Shown piece by piece: positions 34,381-44,483 of a stretch of DNA of 64,000 nt. Source of the DNA: Kibdelosporangium banguiense (lineage in GTDB: Bacteria > Actinomycetota > Actinomycetes > Mycobacteriales > Pseudonocardiaceae); the NCBI RefSeq assembly GCF_017876405.1, contig NZ_JAGINW010000001.1:2245203-2309202 (forward strand), read 5' to 3'. Within the stretch, counting starts at the first letter, position 1. Every line of letters starts with the position of its first letter. The notes under the pieces were generated by a model that was not told the origin of the DNA, made no database searches, and saw only the letters and a program-made list of their open reading frames with translations. The translations under genes and the position numbers were made by a program.

Positions 34381-35792
34381 CCCTTGTCCTCCGTTACGCG
34401 GCCCGCAGCGACCGGGGCCTGGTGCGTTCGAACAACCAGGACTCCGTGTACGCAGGACCGCGCCTGCTCGCGCTTGCGGACGGGCTTGGAGGACACGCCG
34501 CCGGCGAGGTGGCGAGCAAGGTGGTCGTGGGCGCGCTGGCGCCGCTGGATGACGACACTCCTGGGGAGGATCTGCTCGGCCCGTTGCGTGAGGCGACGCT
34601 GAGCGGCAACAACGCCATCTCGGATTTGGTACTGACCGATCCCGAGCTGGACGGCATGGGCACGACCTTGACGGCGATGCTGTTCGCCGGCACGAGGATC
34701 GGCCTCGTACACGTCGGGGACTCACGCGCGTACATGCGCCGCGGTGGCCAGTTCGCCCAGATCACGCATGACGACACGTTCGTCCAGTCGCTGATCGACG
34801 AGGGCCGGATCACCGCTGAGGAGGCGTCCAGCCATCCGCAGCGGTCGTTGCTGCTGCGCGCGTTGACCGGGCACGAGGTGGAGCCGAGCCTGACTGTGCG
34901 GGAGGCCCGCGCGGGCGACCGCTACCTGCTGTGCTCGGACGGGCTGTCGTCGGTGGTGAGCTTCGAGACGCTGTCGGAGGCCATCGAGATCAAGGATCCG
35001 CAGGAGTGCGCGGACCGGATGATCGAATTGGCCTTGCGCGGCGGCGGCCCGGACAACATCACGGTGATCATCGCCGACGTGGTGGACGTGGACTACGGCG
35101 ACGACGACCCGATTGTGGGCGGCGCCGCCGGGGACGGCCGGGAGGACCCGCCGCCCCCGGATTCGTCGGCGTCACGGGCCGCGGCGATGACCGCGCAGCC
35201 CCGGCCGGAGCCGCGCAAGATCGACCAGCCCGAACCGGAGGACCCGAAGGCCAAGCGCCGCAAACGGTTGCGCGTGATCGCCATCTCGGTGGTGGTGCTC
35301 GCACTGCTGGCCGGTGGCGCGTTCACGATCCGGTACTTCGTGCTGCGCAACTACTACGTCGGCGAGGGCACCGGGCAGTACAAGGGCGAGATCGCGATCT
35401 TCCAGGGCGTGCCGGGCACGGTACTGGGCATCCCGTTGCAGCGTGAGTTGCAGGGATCGTGCGATCCGGCGCTGGAGAAGTGCAACAAACGCTTCGTCGA
35501 CCAGCTCGACGAGACCGGCCGGGCGACTGTGATCGGCGGTGGCAACACCTACGGCAGCCTTCGTGAGGCACGAGAGTTCATCAACCGGTTGCGAACCGAG
35601 AACGTCCTCGATCCGTGTCCCGAAGTAACCCAGCAGAACCAGCCGGCTTCATCCACGCCAGCAGTCCCGCCGAGCCCGTCTGGCGCGGAGGGGGTCAGCC
35701 CGGATGGGGCGACCACCACCGTCGCGCCGAAGGCGACGCCTCGGCCAGGCGTGGACTGCCGGCCCGAGCACGAAGAGGGTGGCGGCGGCTGA
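34377..35792 (+). CDS. pstP: PP2C-family Ser/Thr protein phosphatase PstP
   Basis: This 471-residue membrane-anchored phosphatase reverses PknA/PknB phosphorylation. The catalytic PP2C domain (1-235) has the metal motifs RSNNQDS, ADGLGGHAAGE, VHVGDSRAYM, LCSDGLSS and GGPDNITVI. A Pro-rich linker, one membrane helix (about 300-320) and an extracellular C-terminal domain follow, with FQGVPGTVLGIPL. The last segment is Pro/Ser/Thr-rich. It overlaps fhaB by 4 bp and rodA by 1 bp. A close paralogue lies at 42379. Confidence 0.95.
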   Translation: MTLVLRYAARSDRGLVRSNNQDSVYAGPRLLALADGLGGHAAGEVASKVVVGALAPLDDDTPGEDLLGPLREATLSGNNAISDLVLTDPELDGMGTTLTAMLFAGTRIGLVHVGDSRAYMRRGGQFAQITHDDTFVQSLIDEGRITAEEASSHPQRSLLLRALTGHEVEPSLTVREARAGDRYLLCSDGLSSVVSFETLSEAIEIKDPQECADRMIELALRGGGPDNITVIIADVVDVDYGDDDPIVGGAAGDGREDPPPPDSSASRAAAMTAQPRPEPRKIDQPEPEDPKAKRRKRLRVIAISVVVLALLAGGAFTIRYFVLRNYYVGEGTGQYKGEIAIFQGVPGTVLGIPLQRELQGSCDPALEKCNKRFVDQLDETGRATVIGGGNTYGSLREAREFINRLRTENVLDPCPEVTQQNQPASSTPAVPPSPSGAEGVSPDGATTTVAPKATPRPGVDCRPEHEEGGGG

Positions 35793-37273
35793 TGGCGCAA
35801 CCGGTCCCCGTCGGGACGGGCCCGGCGACGGCGACCGGGCAGGGCAACGCCGCTGTGGCGCCCCCGGCCGCCCCGACCAGGCGCGGAACCGAACTGATGA
35901 TGCTCGCGTTCGCCGCGGCACTCGTCACAGGCGCGCTGACCCTTGTCTCGATCAACCAGAAGCAAGAGCTGACCATCCAGATCCTCTGGTACGGCCTGGC
36001 TTTTCTGGCGTTGTTCACCATCGCGCACCTGGCGGTGCGCAAGTGGGCGCCGTACGCCGATCCGCTGATCCTGCCGTGTGTGGCGCTGCTGCACGGGTTC
36101 GGCCTGGTGATGATCTACCGGATCGACCTGGCCAAGGCCGAGAAGGCGCTGGCCACCGCGAAGAACTACTCCGCGGCCGCGCCCAAACAGGTGCTGTGGA
36201 CCACGATCGCCCTGGTGCTGTTCCTGGCTGTGCTGATCCTGGTCAAGAACCACCGGGCGCTGACCAAGTACGGCTACACCACGGGTCTGGTCGGCCTGTT
36301 CGCCCTGGCGCTGCCGGCATTGCTGCCGGGCAGCATCTCCGAGCGCAACGGCGCCAAGGTGTGGGTGGCGCTCGGTCCGTTCTCCATCCAGCCGGGTGAG
36401 TTCGCAAAGATCCTGCTGATGGTGTTCTTCGCCTCCTTCCTGGTCTCCAAGCGCGACCTGTTCATGGTCGCCGGCCGCCGGGTGCTCGGGCTGGAACTGC
36501 CGCGGGCGCGTGACCTCGGGCCGATCCTGTTCGCCTGGGCGGTCGCGATCGGTGTCCTGGTCTTCGAGAAGGACCTCGGCACCTCGCTGCTGATCTTCGG
36601 CATCGTGCTGGCGATGCTCTATGTGGCCACCGAACGCCTGGCCTGGGTGGTCATCGGCCTGACGTTGTTCATCGGCGGCTGTCTGATCGCGTATTCGCTG
36701 TTCACGCACGTGCAGCAGCGTGTGGCGAACTGGCTGACCCCGATGAACAACGAGGTCTACGAACGGCTCGGCGGCAGCTACCAGATCGCGCAGGGCCTGT
36801 TCGGCCTCGGCACCGGCGGGATGGCTGGCACCGGCCTGGGCGCCGGCCGGCCGGACATCGTGCCGGAGGCCAACACCGACTTCATCACCGCGGCGATCGG
36901 CGAGGAGCTCGGCTTCATCGGCCTGGCCGCGCTGTTGCTGGTGTACATGCTGCTGGCCATGCGAGGCCTGCGTAGCGCGGTCGCGGTGCGCGACAGCTTC
37001 GGCAAGCTGCTCGGCGGCGGCCTGTCGTTCGCGATCATCATGCAGCTGTTCGTCGTGGTCGGCGGGGTGACCGCGCTGATCCCGATGACCGGTATCACCG
37101 CGCCGTTCCTGTCGTACGGCGGTTCCTCCTTGCTGGCGAACTACATCTTGATCGCGTTGTTGCTGCGGATCTCGGACGCCGCACGGCGGCCACAGACCGG
37201 CTCGCGCCCGCGGCCGGTTCAGCAGGCACCTATCGCGGAGGCCAGCACGGTGATGGTGGAGCGGCCGTCATGA
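35792..37273 (+). CDS. rodA: RodA/FtsW-family peptidoglycan glycosyltransferase
   Basis: This 493-residue SEDS protein with 11-12 membrane helices polymerises lipid II with its partner penicillin-binding protein. It starts at ATG 35792, overlapping the pstP stop (TGATG). The N-terminus is a Pro/Ala-rich cytoplasmic tail. SEDS hallmarks include GAKVWVALGPFSIQPGEFAK, FEKDLGTSLL (with the essential Asp) and the C-terminal ITAPFLSYGGSSLLANY. It overlaps pbpA by 4 bp, as in M. tuberculosis. Confidence 0.95.
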   Translation: MAQPVPVGTGPATATGQGNAAVAPPAAPTRRGTELMMLAFAAALVTGALTLVSINQKQELTIQILWYGLAFLALFTIAHLAVRKWAPYADPLILPCVALLHGFGLVMIYRIDLAKAEKALATAKNYSAAAPKQVLWTTIALVLFLAVLILVKNHRALTKYGYTTGLVGLFALALPALLPGSISERNGAKVWVALGPFSIQPGEFAKILLMVFFASFLVSKRDLFMVAGRRVLGLELPRARDLGPILFAWAVAIGVLVFEKDLGTSLLIFGIVLAMLYVATERLAWVVIGLTLFIGGCLIAYSLFTHVQQRVANWLTPMNNEVYERLGGSYQIAQGLFGLGTGGMAGTGLGAGRPDIVPEANTDFITAAIGEELGFIGLAALLLVYMLLAMRGLRSAVAVRDSFGKLLGGGLSFAIIMQLFVVVGGVTALIPMTGITAPFLSYGGSSLLANYILIALLLRISDAARRPQTGSRPRPVQQAPIAEASTVMVERPS

Positions 37274-38760
37274 ACACACCACTGCGCCGGGTCGGCATCG
37301 CCATGCTGGCGATGCTGGTGTTGCTGCTGGGCAACATCACCTACATCCAGATGGTCAACGCCGACGACTACCGCGCCGACTCGCGTAACCAGCGAGTGCT
37401 GCTCGACGAGTACTCCCGGGAACGCGGCAAGATCATCTCCAATGACGGCAAGCAGTTGCTCGCGACTGTGACGCCGACCAACGACCGGTTGAAGTACCTG
37501 CGCCAGTACCCGCTCGGCGCGGCGTTCGCGACGGTCACCGGCTACTACTCGGTGCGTTACGGCGCCCGCGCCCTGGAGCGCTCCGAGGACGAGATCCTCA
37601 ACGGCTCGGACGACCGGCTGTTCGTGCGCCGGCTGTCGGACATCATCACCGGCCGGGACCCGCGCGGCGGCAACATCCAGACCACCATCGACTCACGGGT
37701 CCAGCAGGCCGCGTACGACGCGATGACCGCGTCGAACTACACCGGTGCCGTGGTGGCGCTGCGGCCTCAGACCGGCGAGATCCTCGCGATGGTCTCCACG
37801 CCGACCTACGACCCGAACCAGCTCTCCACGCACGACTCCGACGAGCAGGAAGCGGCCTGGCTGTCGCTGACCAAGAAGGACGACCCGCGCAAGCCGATGA
37901 TCAACCGGGCGATCCAGGAGGTCTACCCGCCCGGATCGACCTTCAAGCTGGTCGTCGCGGCCGCCGCGCTGGAGGACGGCCAGACCAAGGACACGCAGCT
38001 GACCGCCGCGAACAACGTCCAGCTGCCGGGCACGCGCACCGACCTGGAGAACTTCAACGGCGGCCACTGCGGGCCGGCCGACCAGCAGACCGCGTCACTG
38101 GAGACCGCGCTCGCGCTGTCGTGCAACACCGCGTTCGCCACCCTGGCCGACCAGCTGGGCAAGCAGAAGCTGCAGGAGCAGGCCCAGAAGTTCGGCATCG
38201 GCCAGACCGACCTGCAGATCCCGATGGGCGTGGTGACCTCCGGGCTGGGCCCGATGCCCGACAAGGCCTCGCTTTATCAGACCGGCATCGGCCAGCGCGA
38301 CGTTCAGCTCACGCCGATGCAGGACGCGATGATCGCCGCCACGATCGCCAACAACGGTGTGCTGATGCGCCCGCAGCTGGTGCAGAAGGTGCTCGCCCCG
38401 GACCTGTCGGTGATGTCGGACTTCGCCGCCGACGACCTCGGCCGCGCGATGTCGACCAGCAACGCCAACACGCTGCGCGACATGATGAAGAAGTCCGAGG
38501 ACAACACCAAGGGCAACGGCAAGGTCAACGGCCTTGTCATCGCGTCGAAGACGGGTACGGCCGAGCACGGCAACGACCCGAAGAAAACGCCGCCGCATGC
38601 TTGGTACGTCGCTTTCGCTCCGGCAGACAACCCTCAGATCGCCGTAGCCGTCCTTGTTGAGAGTGGCGGCAACCGCGGGCTTGCGGCGACCGGTGGTTCC
38701 GTGGCGGCTTCGGTCGGCCGGGCCACCATCAACGCGCTGCCGGGAATCGGAGGTAGGTGA
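37270..38760 (+). CDS. pbpA: Class B penicillin-binding protein PbpA
   Basis: This 496-residue class B transpeptidase is anchored by an N-terminal helix ([19 protein letters not shown]). The three active-site motifs are intact: Ser223-T-F-Lys226, Ser284-C-Asn286 and Lys427-T-G-T. It cross-links peptidoglycan made by RodA. In mycobacteria PbpA is a PknB substrate and is needed for septation. It is coupled to rodA by 4 bp. The following pknA gene starts at its stop codon. Confidence 0.95.
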   Translation: MNTPLRRVGIAMLAMLVLLLGNITYIQMVNADDYRADSRNQRVLLDEYSRERGKIISNDGKQLLATVTPTNDRLKYLRQYPLGAAFATVTGYYSVRYGARALERSEDEILNGSDDRLFVRRLSDIITGRDPRGGNIQTTIDSRVQQAAYDAMTASNYTGAVVALRPQTGEILAMVSTPTYDPNQLSTHDSDEQEAAWLSLTKKDDPRKPMINRAIQEVYPPGSTFKLVVAAAALEDGQTKDTQLTAANNVQLPGTRTDLENFNGGHCGPADQQTASLETALALSCNTAFATLADQLGKQKLQEQAQKFGIGQTDLQIPMGVVTSGLGPMPDKASLYQTGIGQRDVQLTPMQDAMIAATIANNGVLMRPQLVQKVLAPDLSVMSDFAADDLGRAMSTSNANTLRDMMKKSEDNTKGNGKVNGLVIASKTGTAEHGNDPKKTPPHAWYVAFAPADNPQIAVAVLVESGGNRGLAATGGSVAASVGRATINALPGIGGR

Positions 38761-38762
38761 GC

Positions 38763-40169
38763 ATGCTGACGTCGGGGCTGCTGCTCGCCGACCGGTATCG
38801 GTTGGTGCGGCGCATCGCCGTTGGCGGCATGGGCGAGGTATGGGAAGCCGCCGACACGCGGCTGGACCGTGCCGTCGCCGTGAAGGTGCTCAAGTCCGAG
38901 CTGTGCGGCGACGCGGAGTTCCTGCACCGGTTCCGGACCGAGGCCCGGACCATGTCCTCGCTCAACCACCCCGGCATCGCCTCGGTCCACGACTACGGCG
39001 AGACCTCGTCGTTTGCCGACGGTCCGCAGGACACCGCGTACCTGGTGATGGAACTGGTCGAGGGCGATCCGCTGGCCGCGATCCTGGCCAGGGAGGGCCG
39101 GATCAACGCCGAGCGCACGCTCGACATCCTCGAACAGGCCGGGCTGGCGTTGCAGGCCGCGCACTCGGGCGGCTACGTGCACCGGGACGTCAAGCCGGGC
39201 AACATCATGATCACCCCGGCCGGCGTGGTGAAACTGACCGACTTCGGCATCGCCAAGGCCGCGGACGCGGCACCGGTGACGAGATCGGGCATGGTGATGG
39301 GAACGGCGCACTACATCGCGCCGGAACAGGCGTTGGGGCACGACGCCGAACCCGCGAGCGACGTGTACTCGCTCGCGGTGGTCGGCTACGAGTGCCTGAT
39401 GGGGCACCGCCCGTTCCTGTCGGAAAACGCCGTGACGGTGGCAATGATGCACATTCGTGACATTCCGCCGCCGTTGCCGCCGGACGTCCCGCCGGGTGCG
39501 CGGGCCGTCATCGAGGCGACACTCGTGAAAGATCCGCGCCAGCGCTACAGCAACGGTGCGGAGTTCGCAGCGGCCGTCGCCGCAGTTCGTGCAGGCCGCC
39601 CGCTCCCGACGCCGTCGGGCGTGATGATGGCCGCCGCGCACACAGGCAGTCATCCTCCGATCGGTGCCGTGCCACCGCCGATGGTCGCCGGAACAGGCCC
39701 GTTTCCAGCGCCGCCCAAGCCGCCGCGGCGCAGCAGCCGGGCCTGGTTGTGGACGTTGCTGGCGTTGCTGCTCGCGGCGCTCGTCGTGCTCGGGATCTGG
39801 GCGATTCCCAAGCTGACCGGTGCCAGGACACCGGCTCCGGGTACCCCCAATCCGGTGGGCAACTCCATCGAGGGCGACTCCGGGGTGCGGTTTCCTACCG
39901 ACGGCCCGTCGTACGGCGAGCCGAGTGGCCAGGGCCGCCCGGGACAGGTACTGGTAAAGCCCAGCGAGCTGCTGGGCTACCCCGCCGAAGTCGTGGCCGA
40001 GCAGTTGCGGGAGTCTGGTCTGCGACCGGACGTGCGGTCGCTACCGTTGACCCAGGTGTCGCAAGACCTGCGATCGTGCTTGGTGACGGGCGTGCGGCCG
40101 AACGGACAAGTGGAGCGAGGGTCGAGAGTGACCGTGGAATGCAGCCCGAACGGGCAGGCACCTGGCTGA
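38763..40169 (+). CDS. pknA: Ser/Thr protein kinase PknA with a C-terminal PASTA-like domain
   Basis: This 468-residue transmembrane kinase starts at ATG 38763, favoured over GTG 38757 because GGAGG lies 9 bp upstream. The kinase domain (about 1-275) has [25 protein letters not shown] and the activation segment [16 protein letters not shown] membrane helix follows at about 325-345. The outside part ends with one PASTA-like unit ([20 protein letters not shown] ... [10 protein letters not shown]). Mycobacterial PknA lacks PASTA domains, so this may sense muropeptide or lipid II as PknB does. Confidence 0.92.
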   Translation: MLTSGLLLADRYRLVRRIAVGGMGEVWEAADTRLDRAVAVKVLKSELCGDAEFLHRFRTEARTMSSLNHPGIASVHDYGETSSFADGPQDTAYLVMELVEGDPLAAILAREGRINAERTLDILEQAGLALQAAHSGGYVHRDVKPGNIMITPAGVVKLTDFGIAKAADAAPVTRSGMVMGTAHYIAPEQALGHDAEPASDVYSLAVVGYECLMGHRPFLSENAVTVAMMHIRDIPPPLPPDVPPGARAVIEATLVKDPRQRYSNGAEFAAAVAAVRAGRPLPTPSGVMMAAAHTGSHPPIGAVPPPMVAGTGPFPAPPKPPRRSSRAWLWTLLALLLAALVVLGIWAIPKLTGARTPAPGTPNPVGNSIEGDSGVRFPTDGPSYGEPSGQGRPGQVLVKPSELLGYPAEVVAEQLRESGLRPDVRSLPLTQVSQDLRSCLVTGVRPNGQVERGSRVTVECSPNGQAPG

Positions 40170-40241
40170 AACGCCCTGGCGATCAAGCAAGAGCGGGCAT
40201 GATGGGAACGAGACGTTGACTAGGAGCGGGACTACGCAGCG

Positions 40242-42215
40242 ATGACGACACCGCGACTGCTCTCCAATCGCTATGAGCTGGGCGAGACGCTCGGCTATGG
40301 CGGCATGTCCGAGGTTCACAAGGGCCGTGACGTCCGGCTCGGTCGTGACGTCGCGGTGAAGGTGCTGCGTGCCGACCTGGCAAGAGACCCGCAGTTCCAG
40401 GAACGCTTCCGGCGGGAGGCTCAGAACGCCGCCGCGCTCAACCACCCCGCCATCGTCGCGGTGTACGACACCGGCGAGACCCGCACCGAGTACGGCCCGT
40501 TGCCCTACATCGTGATGGAGTACGTCGACGGCCGGACGCTGCGCGACATCGTCAAGGGCGAGGGTCCGCTGCCCGGCCAGCGCGCCATGGAGATCATGGC
40601 GGACGTCTGCGCGGCACTGGACTTCTCCCACCGGCACGGCATCGTGCACCGGGACGTCAAACCGGCCAACGTGATGATCACCAAGACCGGCGCGGTCAAG
40701 GTGATGGACTTCGGTATCGCCCGCGCGGTGCACGACGGTCAGGCGGCCGTCACGCAGACCGCGGCGGTAATAGGGACCGCCCAGTACCTGTCGCCTGAGC
40801 AGGCGCGTGGTGAGGCCGTTGACGCCCGCAGTGACGTCTACGCCACGGGCTGCGTGCTGTTTGAGCTACTTACCGGCGAGCCGCCGTTCACCGGCGATTC
40901 CCCGGTCGCTGTGGCCTACCAGCACGTGCGGGAGGACCCGCGCAAGCCGTCACAGCTCAACGGGCGAGTCAGCCCGCAACTCGACGCGATCGTGCTGAAG
41001 GCGATGGCCAAGGGAGCGGCAAACCGCTACCAGTCGGCCGCGGAGATGCGGATGGACATCGTCCGCGTGCTGTCCGGCCAGCGACCGGCCGCGCCGATGG
41101 TGATGACCGACGACGACCGCACGGCGATGATGGGCATGGGCCAGCAGACCCGTGTCAACGACGCGCCTCGCGGCAGGCACCGTCCCGACGCGATGGTCGA
41201 CGACTACGACGATTACGACGACGGTGAGGAAGAGCGCAAGCGTAAGCGCCGCAAGGCCTGGCTCACCGCGCTGATCACATTGCTCGTGGTCGCGGTGATC
41301 GTGCTGGGTATCTGGCTGGTGACCAAGCTGCTCGGCAACGAGAACAGCGGCGCGGAGTTCGTGGACCTGCCGAACGTGTCCGGCCAGCAGGAGGTCGCCG
41401 CCCGCACGGCGCTGCAGAACGCCGGATTCGACGTGAAGGTCGAAGGCCTCAAGTGCGAGCCGCCCGGCCCGGGACAGGCTCCGCCCTGCACGGCCGAACA
41501 GGTCAACATGGTCGTCCGGCAGGACCCGCCCAGTGGCAAGGCCGCCAAGGGCACCTCTGTGACGATGTACGTCGGCCGCAGCGCGTCCACCGTCAAGATC
41601 CCGGACGTCAAGGGTAAGTCCAAAGAGGACGCCGCGACCACGCTGCAGGGTCAGGGTTTCACCGTCTCCCCTGAGGAGGCCACCGACGACGCCACCGACC
41701 CCAAGCTGGTGGGCAAGGTCATCGCCACCAAGCCGGGGATCGGCGTGGACGTGGCCAAGGGCAGCTCGATCGTGCTCGTGATCGGCAAGACCCCGGCCCA
41801 GCAGGACGTCACCAACGTGATCGGCCAGGACTTCAACTCGGCCAAGACCAACCTGGAATCCGACGGCTTCAAGGTCAACCGGACCGATGTGGACTCCGAT
41901 CAGCCCAAGGACATCGTGACCGACCAGACGCCGAAGAGGGCCCGGCCGGGTGCGACGATCACGTTGAAGGTCTCCAGGGGCCCGGCCGAGCAGATCACCA
42001 TGCCCACCCTGATCGACCTGACCGAGCAGCAGGCCCGGGATCGGCTCAGGGAGCTGGGCTGGACCGGTCAGCTCAAGGTCAACGAGGTCAACGTGGAAGA
42101 ACCACAGGACTTCAACAAGATCACTGGACAAGACCCCGGGCCTAACTCCAAGATCGCCAAGGACGCTTCGATCAACGTCAATGTCGCCAAGAAAGTCGGC
42201 GGCAACACACCCTGA
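40242..42215 (+). CDS. pknB: PASTA-domain Ser/Thr protein kinase PknB
   Basis: This 657-residue transmembrane kinase controls growth and cell-wall synthesis. The kinase domain (1-275) has Lys40 (VAVKVL), HRDVKPANVM, DFGIARA and the activation loop VTQTAAVIGTAQYLSPEQ, which holds the Thr residues phosphorylated in M. tuberculosis PknB. A basic juxtamembrane region and one helix (345-367) follow. Four PASTA domains fill the outside part; the first has an insert with two cysteines (KCEPPGPGQAPPC). It lies 72 bp after pknA. Confidence 0.96.
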   Translation: MTTPRLLSNRYELGETLGYGGMSEVHKGRDVRLGRDVAVKVLRADLARDPQFQERFRREAQNAAALNHPAIVAVYDTGETRTEYGPLPYIVMEYVDGRTLRDIVKGEGPLPGQRAMEIMADVCAALDFSHRHGIVHRDVKPANVMITKTGAVKVMDFGIARAVHDGQAAVTQTAAVIGTAQYLSPEQARGEAVDARSDVYATGCVLFELLTGEPPFTGDSPVAVAYQHVREDPRKPSQLNGRVSPQLDAIVLKAMAKGAANRYQSAAEMRMDIVRVLSGQRPAAPMVMTDDDRTAMMGMGQQTRVNDAPRGRHRPDAMVDDYDDYDDGEEERKRKRRKAWLTALITLLVVAVIVLGIWLVTKLLGNENSGAEFVDLPNVSGQQEVAARTALQNAGFDVKVEGLKCEPPGPGQAPPCTAEQVNMVVRQDPPSGKAAKGTSVTMYVGRSASTVKIPDVKGKSKEDAATTLQGQGFTVSPEEATDDATDPKLVGKVIATKPGIGVDVAKGSSIVLVIGKTPAQQDVTNVIGQDFNSAKTNLESDGFKVNRTDVDSDQPKDIVTDQTPKRARPGATITLKVSRGPAEQITMPTLIDLTEQQARDRLRELGWTGQLKVNEVNVEEPQDFNKITGQDPGPNSKIAKDASINVNVAKKVGGNTP

Positions 42216-42378
42216 CGCCTCTCGTGTGATCCATGGTTTTGTATGTTGTTGCCCCCGAGATCTCGGCCTGGCGGTACCTGGACGGTGAACGTCCGGAAAG
42301 GCGGACAACAGTGGTTGGGCGACTTCGCACAGCGGCTGACAGCACAATGGTTGGCTTTGTCGAGAGTCCACGCCGGCC

Positions 42379-43779
42379 ATGACTCTCGCTATCAAGTACG
42401 CAGCACGTAGCGACCGCGGGTTACACCGGTCCAACAACGAGGACTCGGTGTACGCCGGGCCGCACCTGCTCGCCATCGCGGACGGGATGGGCGGGCACGC
42501 GGCCGGTGAGGTGGCCAGCAAGGTGGTCATCGCCGCGCTGGCGCCCCTGGACGAGAACGTCCCGGGTGACGACCTGCTCGGCAAGCTGCACGAGGCGGTC
42601 GTGGCCGGCAACGACACGATCGCCGAACTGGTGAACCAGGATCCGGACCTGGAGGGCATGGGCACGACGCTGACCGCCATCCTGTTCGGCGGCGGCCGGC
42701 TCGGTCTGGTCAACATCGGGGACTCGCGGACGTATCTGCTGCGCGAGGGCCAGTTCAGCCAGATCACCCGCGACGACAGCTTCGTGCAGTCGTTGCTGGA
42801 CGAAGGCCGGATCACGCCGGAGGAGGCGCTGGTCCACCCGCAGCGTTCGCTCGTGCTTCGGGCCCTGGTCGGCCACGAGACGATCGAGCCGACCCTGCAG
42901 GTCCGCGAGACCAAGGTGGGCGACCGGTACCTGCTGTGCTCCGACGGGCTGTCGGACGTGGTCGGCTTCGAGAAGCTGGCCGAGACGATGCAGATCTCCG
43001 ACCGCCAGTCGTGCGCGGACAAGATGATCGAGCTCGCCCTGCAGGGCGGCGGGCCGGACAACGTGACCGTGATCGTGGCGGACGTCGTGGACGAGGAGCC
43101 TCAGCTCACGCAGGCCTTCGGCCCGGGCACCGACAACCACATGCACCCGGTGGCCAACCCCAACACCTCGCCGCCGCGCCCGCCGGTGATGCAGCCACCC
43201 CCACAGCCGCCTCAGCAGCAGATGCAGCAGCCGCCGGGATCACCTCAGGCCAAGAAGAAACGCGGCCGCAAGATCGCGATCCTGGCCGCGGCGGCCGTCG
43301 TCCTGATCGCTCTCGCCGGGGCAGGCGTGCGGTATCTCGCGTACACCAACTACTACGTCGCGGTCGGTGACGCCGGTGAGATCTCGGTCTTCCAGGGTGT
43401 TCGTGGCACCGTGTTGGGGTTGGAGCTGCACCGCAAGGTGGAGGGCTCGTGTCCGCCCGGGCAGCCGGCCTGTCAGCCGTTGAACGTCAGCGCGTTGCCC
43501 GAGGCGGACAAGACCAAGGTGAACGAGGGCCTGCCCGTCGCGAACCTGGATGCCGCCCGGTCGACCATCGACACGTGGCGCGACCAGAAGGTCCAGCCCC
43601 AGTGCCCGCAGACGAGCACCACGCTCGCGCCGACGACACTGCCCGGTCAGACCACCACAACGACGACCACGGCAACGACAACAACGACCACCACAACAAC
43701 CACGGTGGCCGACACCAACATCCCGAACTTCCCCGGCGAGACGACCACCACGACGAGCGGCCAGCCGGCAAACTGCTAG
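42379..43779 (+). CDS. Second PP2C-family Ser/Thr phosphatase (PstP paralogue)
   Basis: This 466-residue protein is very like PstP at 34377: the same RSNNEDSVYAGP, ADGMGGHAAGEVASKVV, LCSDGLSDVV and GGPDNVTVIVADVVD motifs, a Pro/Gln-rich linker, one membrane helix and an outer domain with FQGVRGTVLGLEL. The C-terminal tail is a Thr-rich stretch (TTTTTTATTTTT-type). It begins at ATG 42379 after a 163-bp gap from pknB, so it may have its own promoter. All metal-binding Asp residues are present, so it should be active. It ends 4 bp into the convergent trpG. Confidence 0.93.
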   Translation: MTLAIKYAARSDRGLHRSNNEDSVYAGPHLLAIADGMGGHAAGEVASKVVIAALAPLDENVPGDDLLGKLHEAVVAGNDTIAELVNQDPDLEGMGTTLTAILFGGGRLGLVNIGDSRTYLLREGQFSQITRDDSFVQSLLDEGRITPEEALVHPQRSLVLRALVGHETIEPTLQVRETKVGDRYLLCSDGLSDVVGFEKLAETMQISDRQSCADKMIELALQGGGPDNVTVIVADVVDEEPQLTQAFGPGTDNHMHPVANPNTSPPRPPVMQPPPQPPQQQMQQPPGSPQAKKKRGRKIAILAAAAVVLIALAGAGVRYLAYTNYYVAVGDAGEISVFQGVRGTVLGLELHRKVEGSCPPGQPACQPLNVSALPEADKTKVNEGLPVANLDAARSTIDTWRDQKVQPQCPQTSTTLAPTTLPGQTTTTTTTATTTTTTTTTTVADTNIPNFPGETTTTTSGQPANC

Positions 43780-44429
43780 CGCAGCACTGCGGCCTCGGTC
43801 AGGGAACGCATCCCCTGCTCGAGTTCGGTCACCTTGTTGTCCGCAACAGGGTGACCGCAGGTGCCGAGCCAGTTCGCCAGCATCCGGTGCCCGCCGTCGG
43901 TCAGCACCGACTCCGGGTGGAACTGCACGCCCTCGACCGGCAGCTCCCGGTGGCGCATGCCCATCACGATGCCGGTCTCGGTCCTGCCGGTGACCTCGAA
44001 CTCGTCGGAGATGGTCTCCGGCAGCACGGTCAGCGAGTGGTACCTGGTCGCCGTGAACGGGTCAGGCAGGCCCTTGAGCACGCCGCTGCCAGCGTGATGC
44101 ACCCGGCTCGTCTTGCCATGCAGCAGCTCGGGCGCCCGATCCACGGTCGCTCCCCACGCGACTCCGATTGCCTGGTGGCCCAGGCACACACCGAGTACCG
44201 GCAGCTTCCGCGCTGCTGCCCGCTCGATGACGCTGATGCTGTGCCCGGCGCGCTCAGGCGTGCCCGGGCCGGGGCTGACGAGCACACCGTCGAAACCGTC
44301 GAGTGCCTCGGAGCCTTCGAGATCAGGTGAGTCATTGCGGCGTACGACGCACTCGGCACCTAGCTGGGCCAGGTACTGGACCAGGTTGTAGACGAAGCTG
44401 TCGTAGTTGTCGACCACCAGCACGCGCAT
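43776..44429 (-). CDS. trpG: Glutamine amidotransferase, anthranilate/aminodeoxychorismate synthase component II
   Basis: This 217-residue class I glutamine amidotransferase supplies ammonia to an aminase partner for anthranilate or p-aminobenzoate synthesis. The triad is visible as Cys in GVCLGHQ and His/Glu in QFHPES. It has the oxyanion region SPGPGTPERAG. The partner trpE/pabB is not in the window. A trpG at this place, beside pknB, is conserved in actinobacteria. It overlaps the second phosphatase by 4 bp tail to tail. Confidence 0.93.
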   Translation of the reverse strand: MRVLVVDNYDSFVYNLVQYLAQLGAECVVRRNDSPDLEGSEALDGFDGVLVSPGPGTPERAGHSISVIERAAARKLPVLGVCLGHQAIGVAWGATVDRAPELLHGKTSRVHHAGSGVLKGLPDPFTATRYHSLTVLPETISDEFEVTGRTETGIVMGMRHRELPVEGVQFHPESVLTDGGHRMLANWLGTCGHPVADNKVTELEQGMRSLTEAAVLR

Positions 44430-44483
44430 AGGACCATGCTATGCGGGTGCGGCGAGCGCCTGTCCACATGTTTTGATCGCGTC

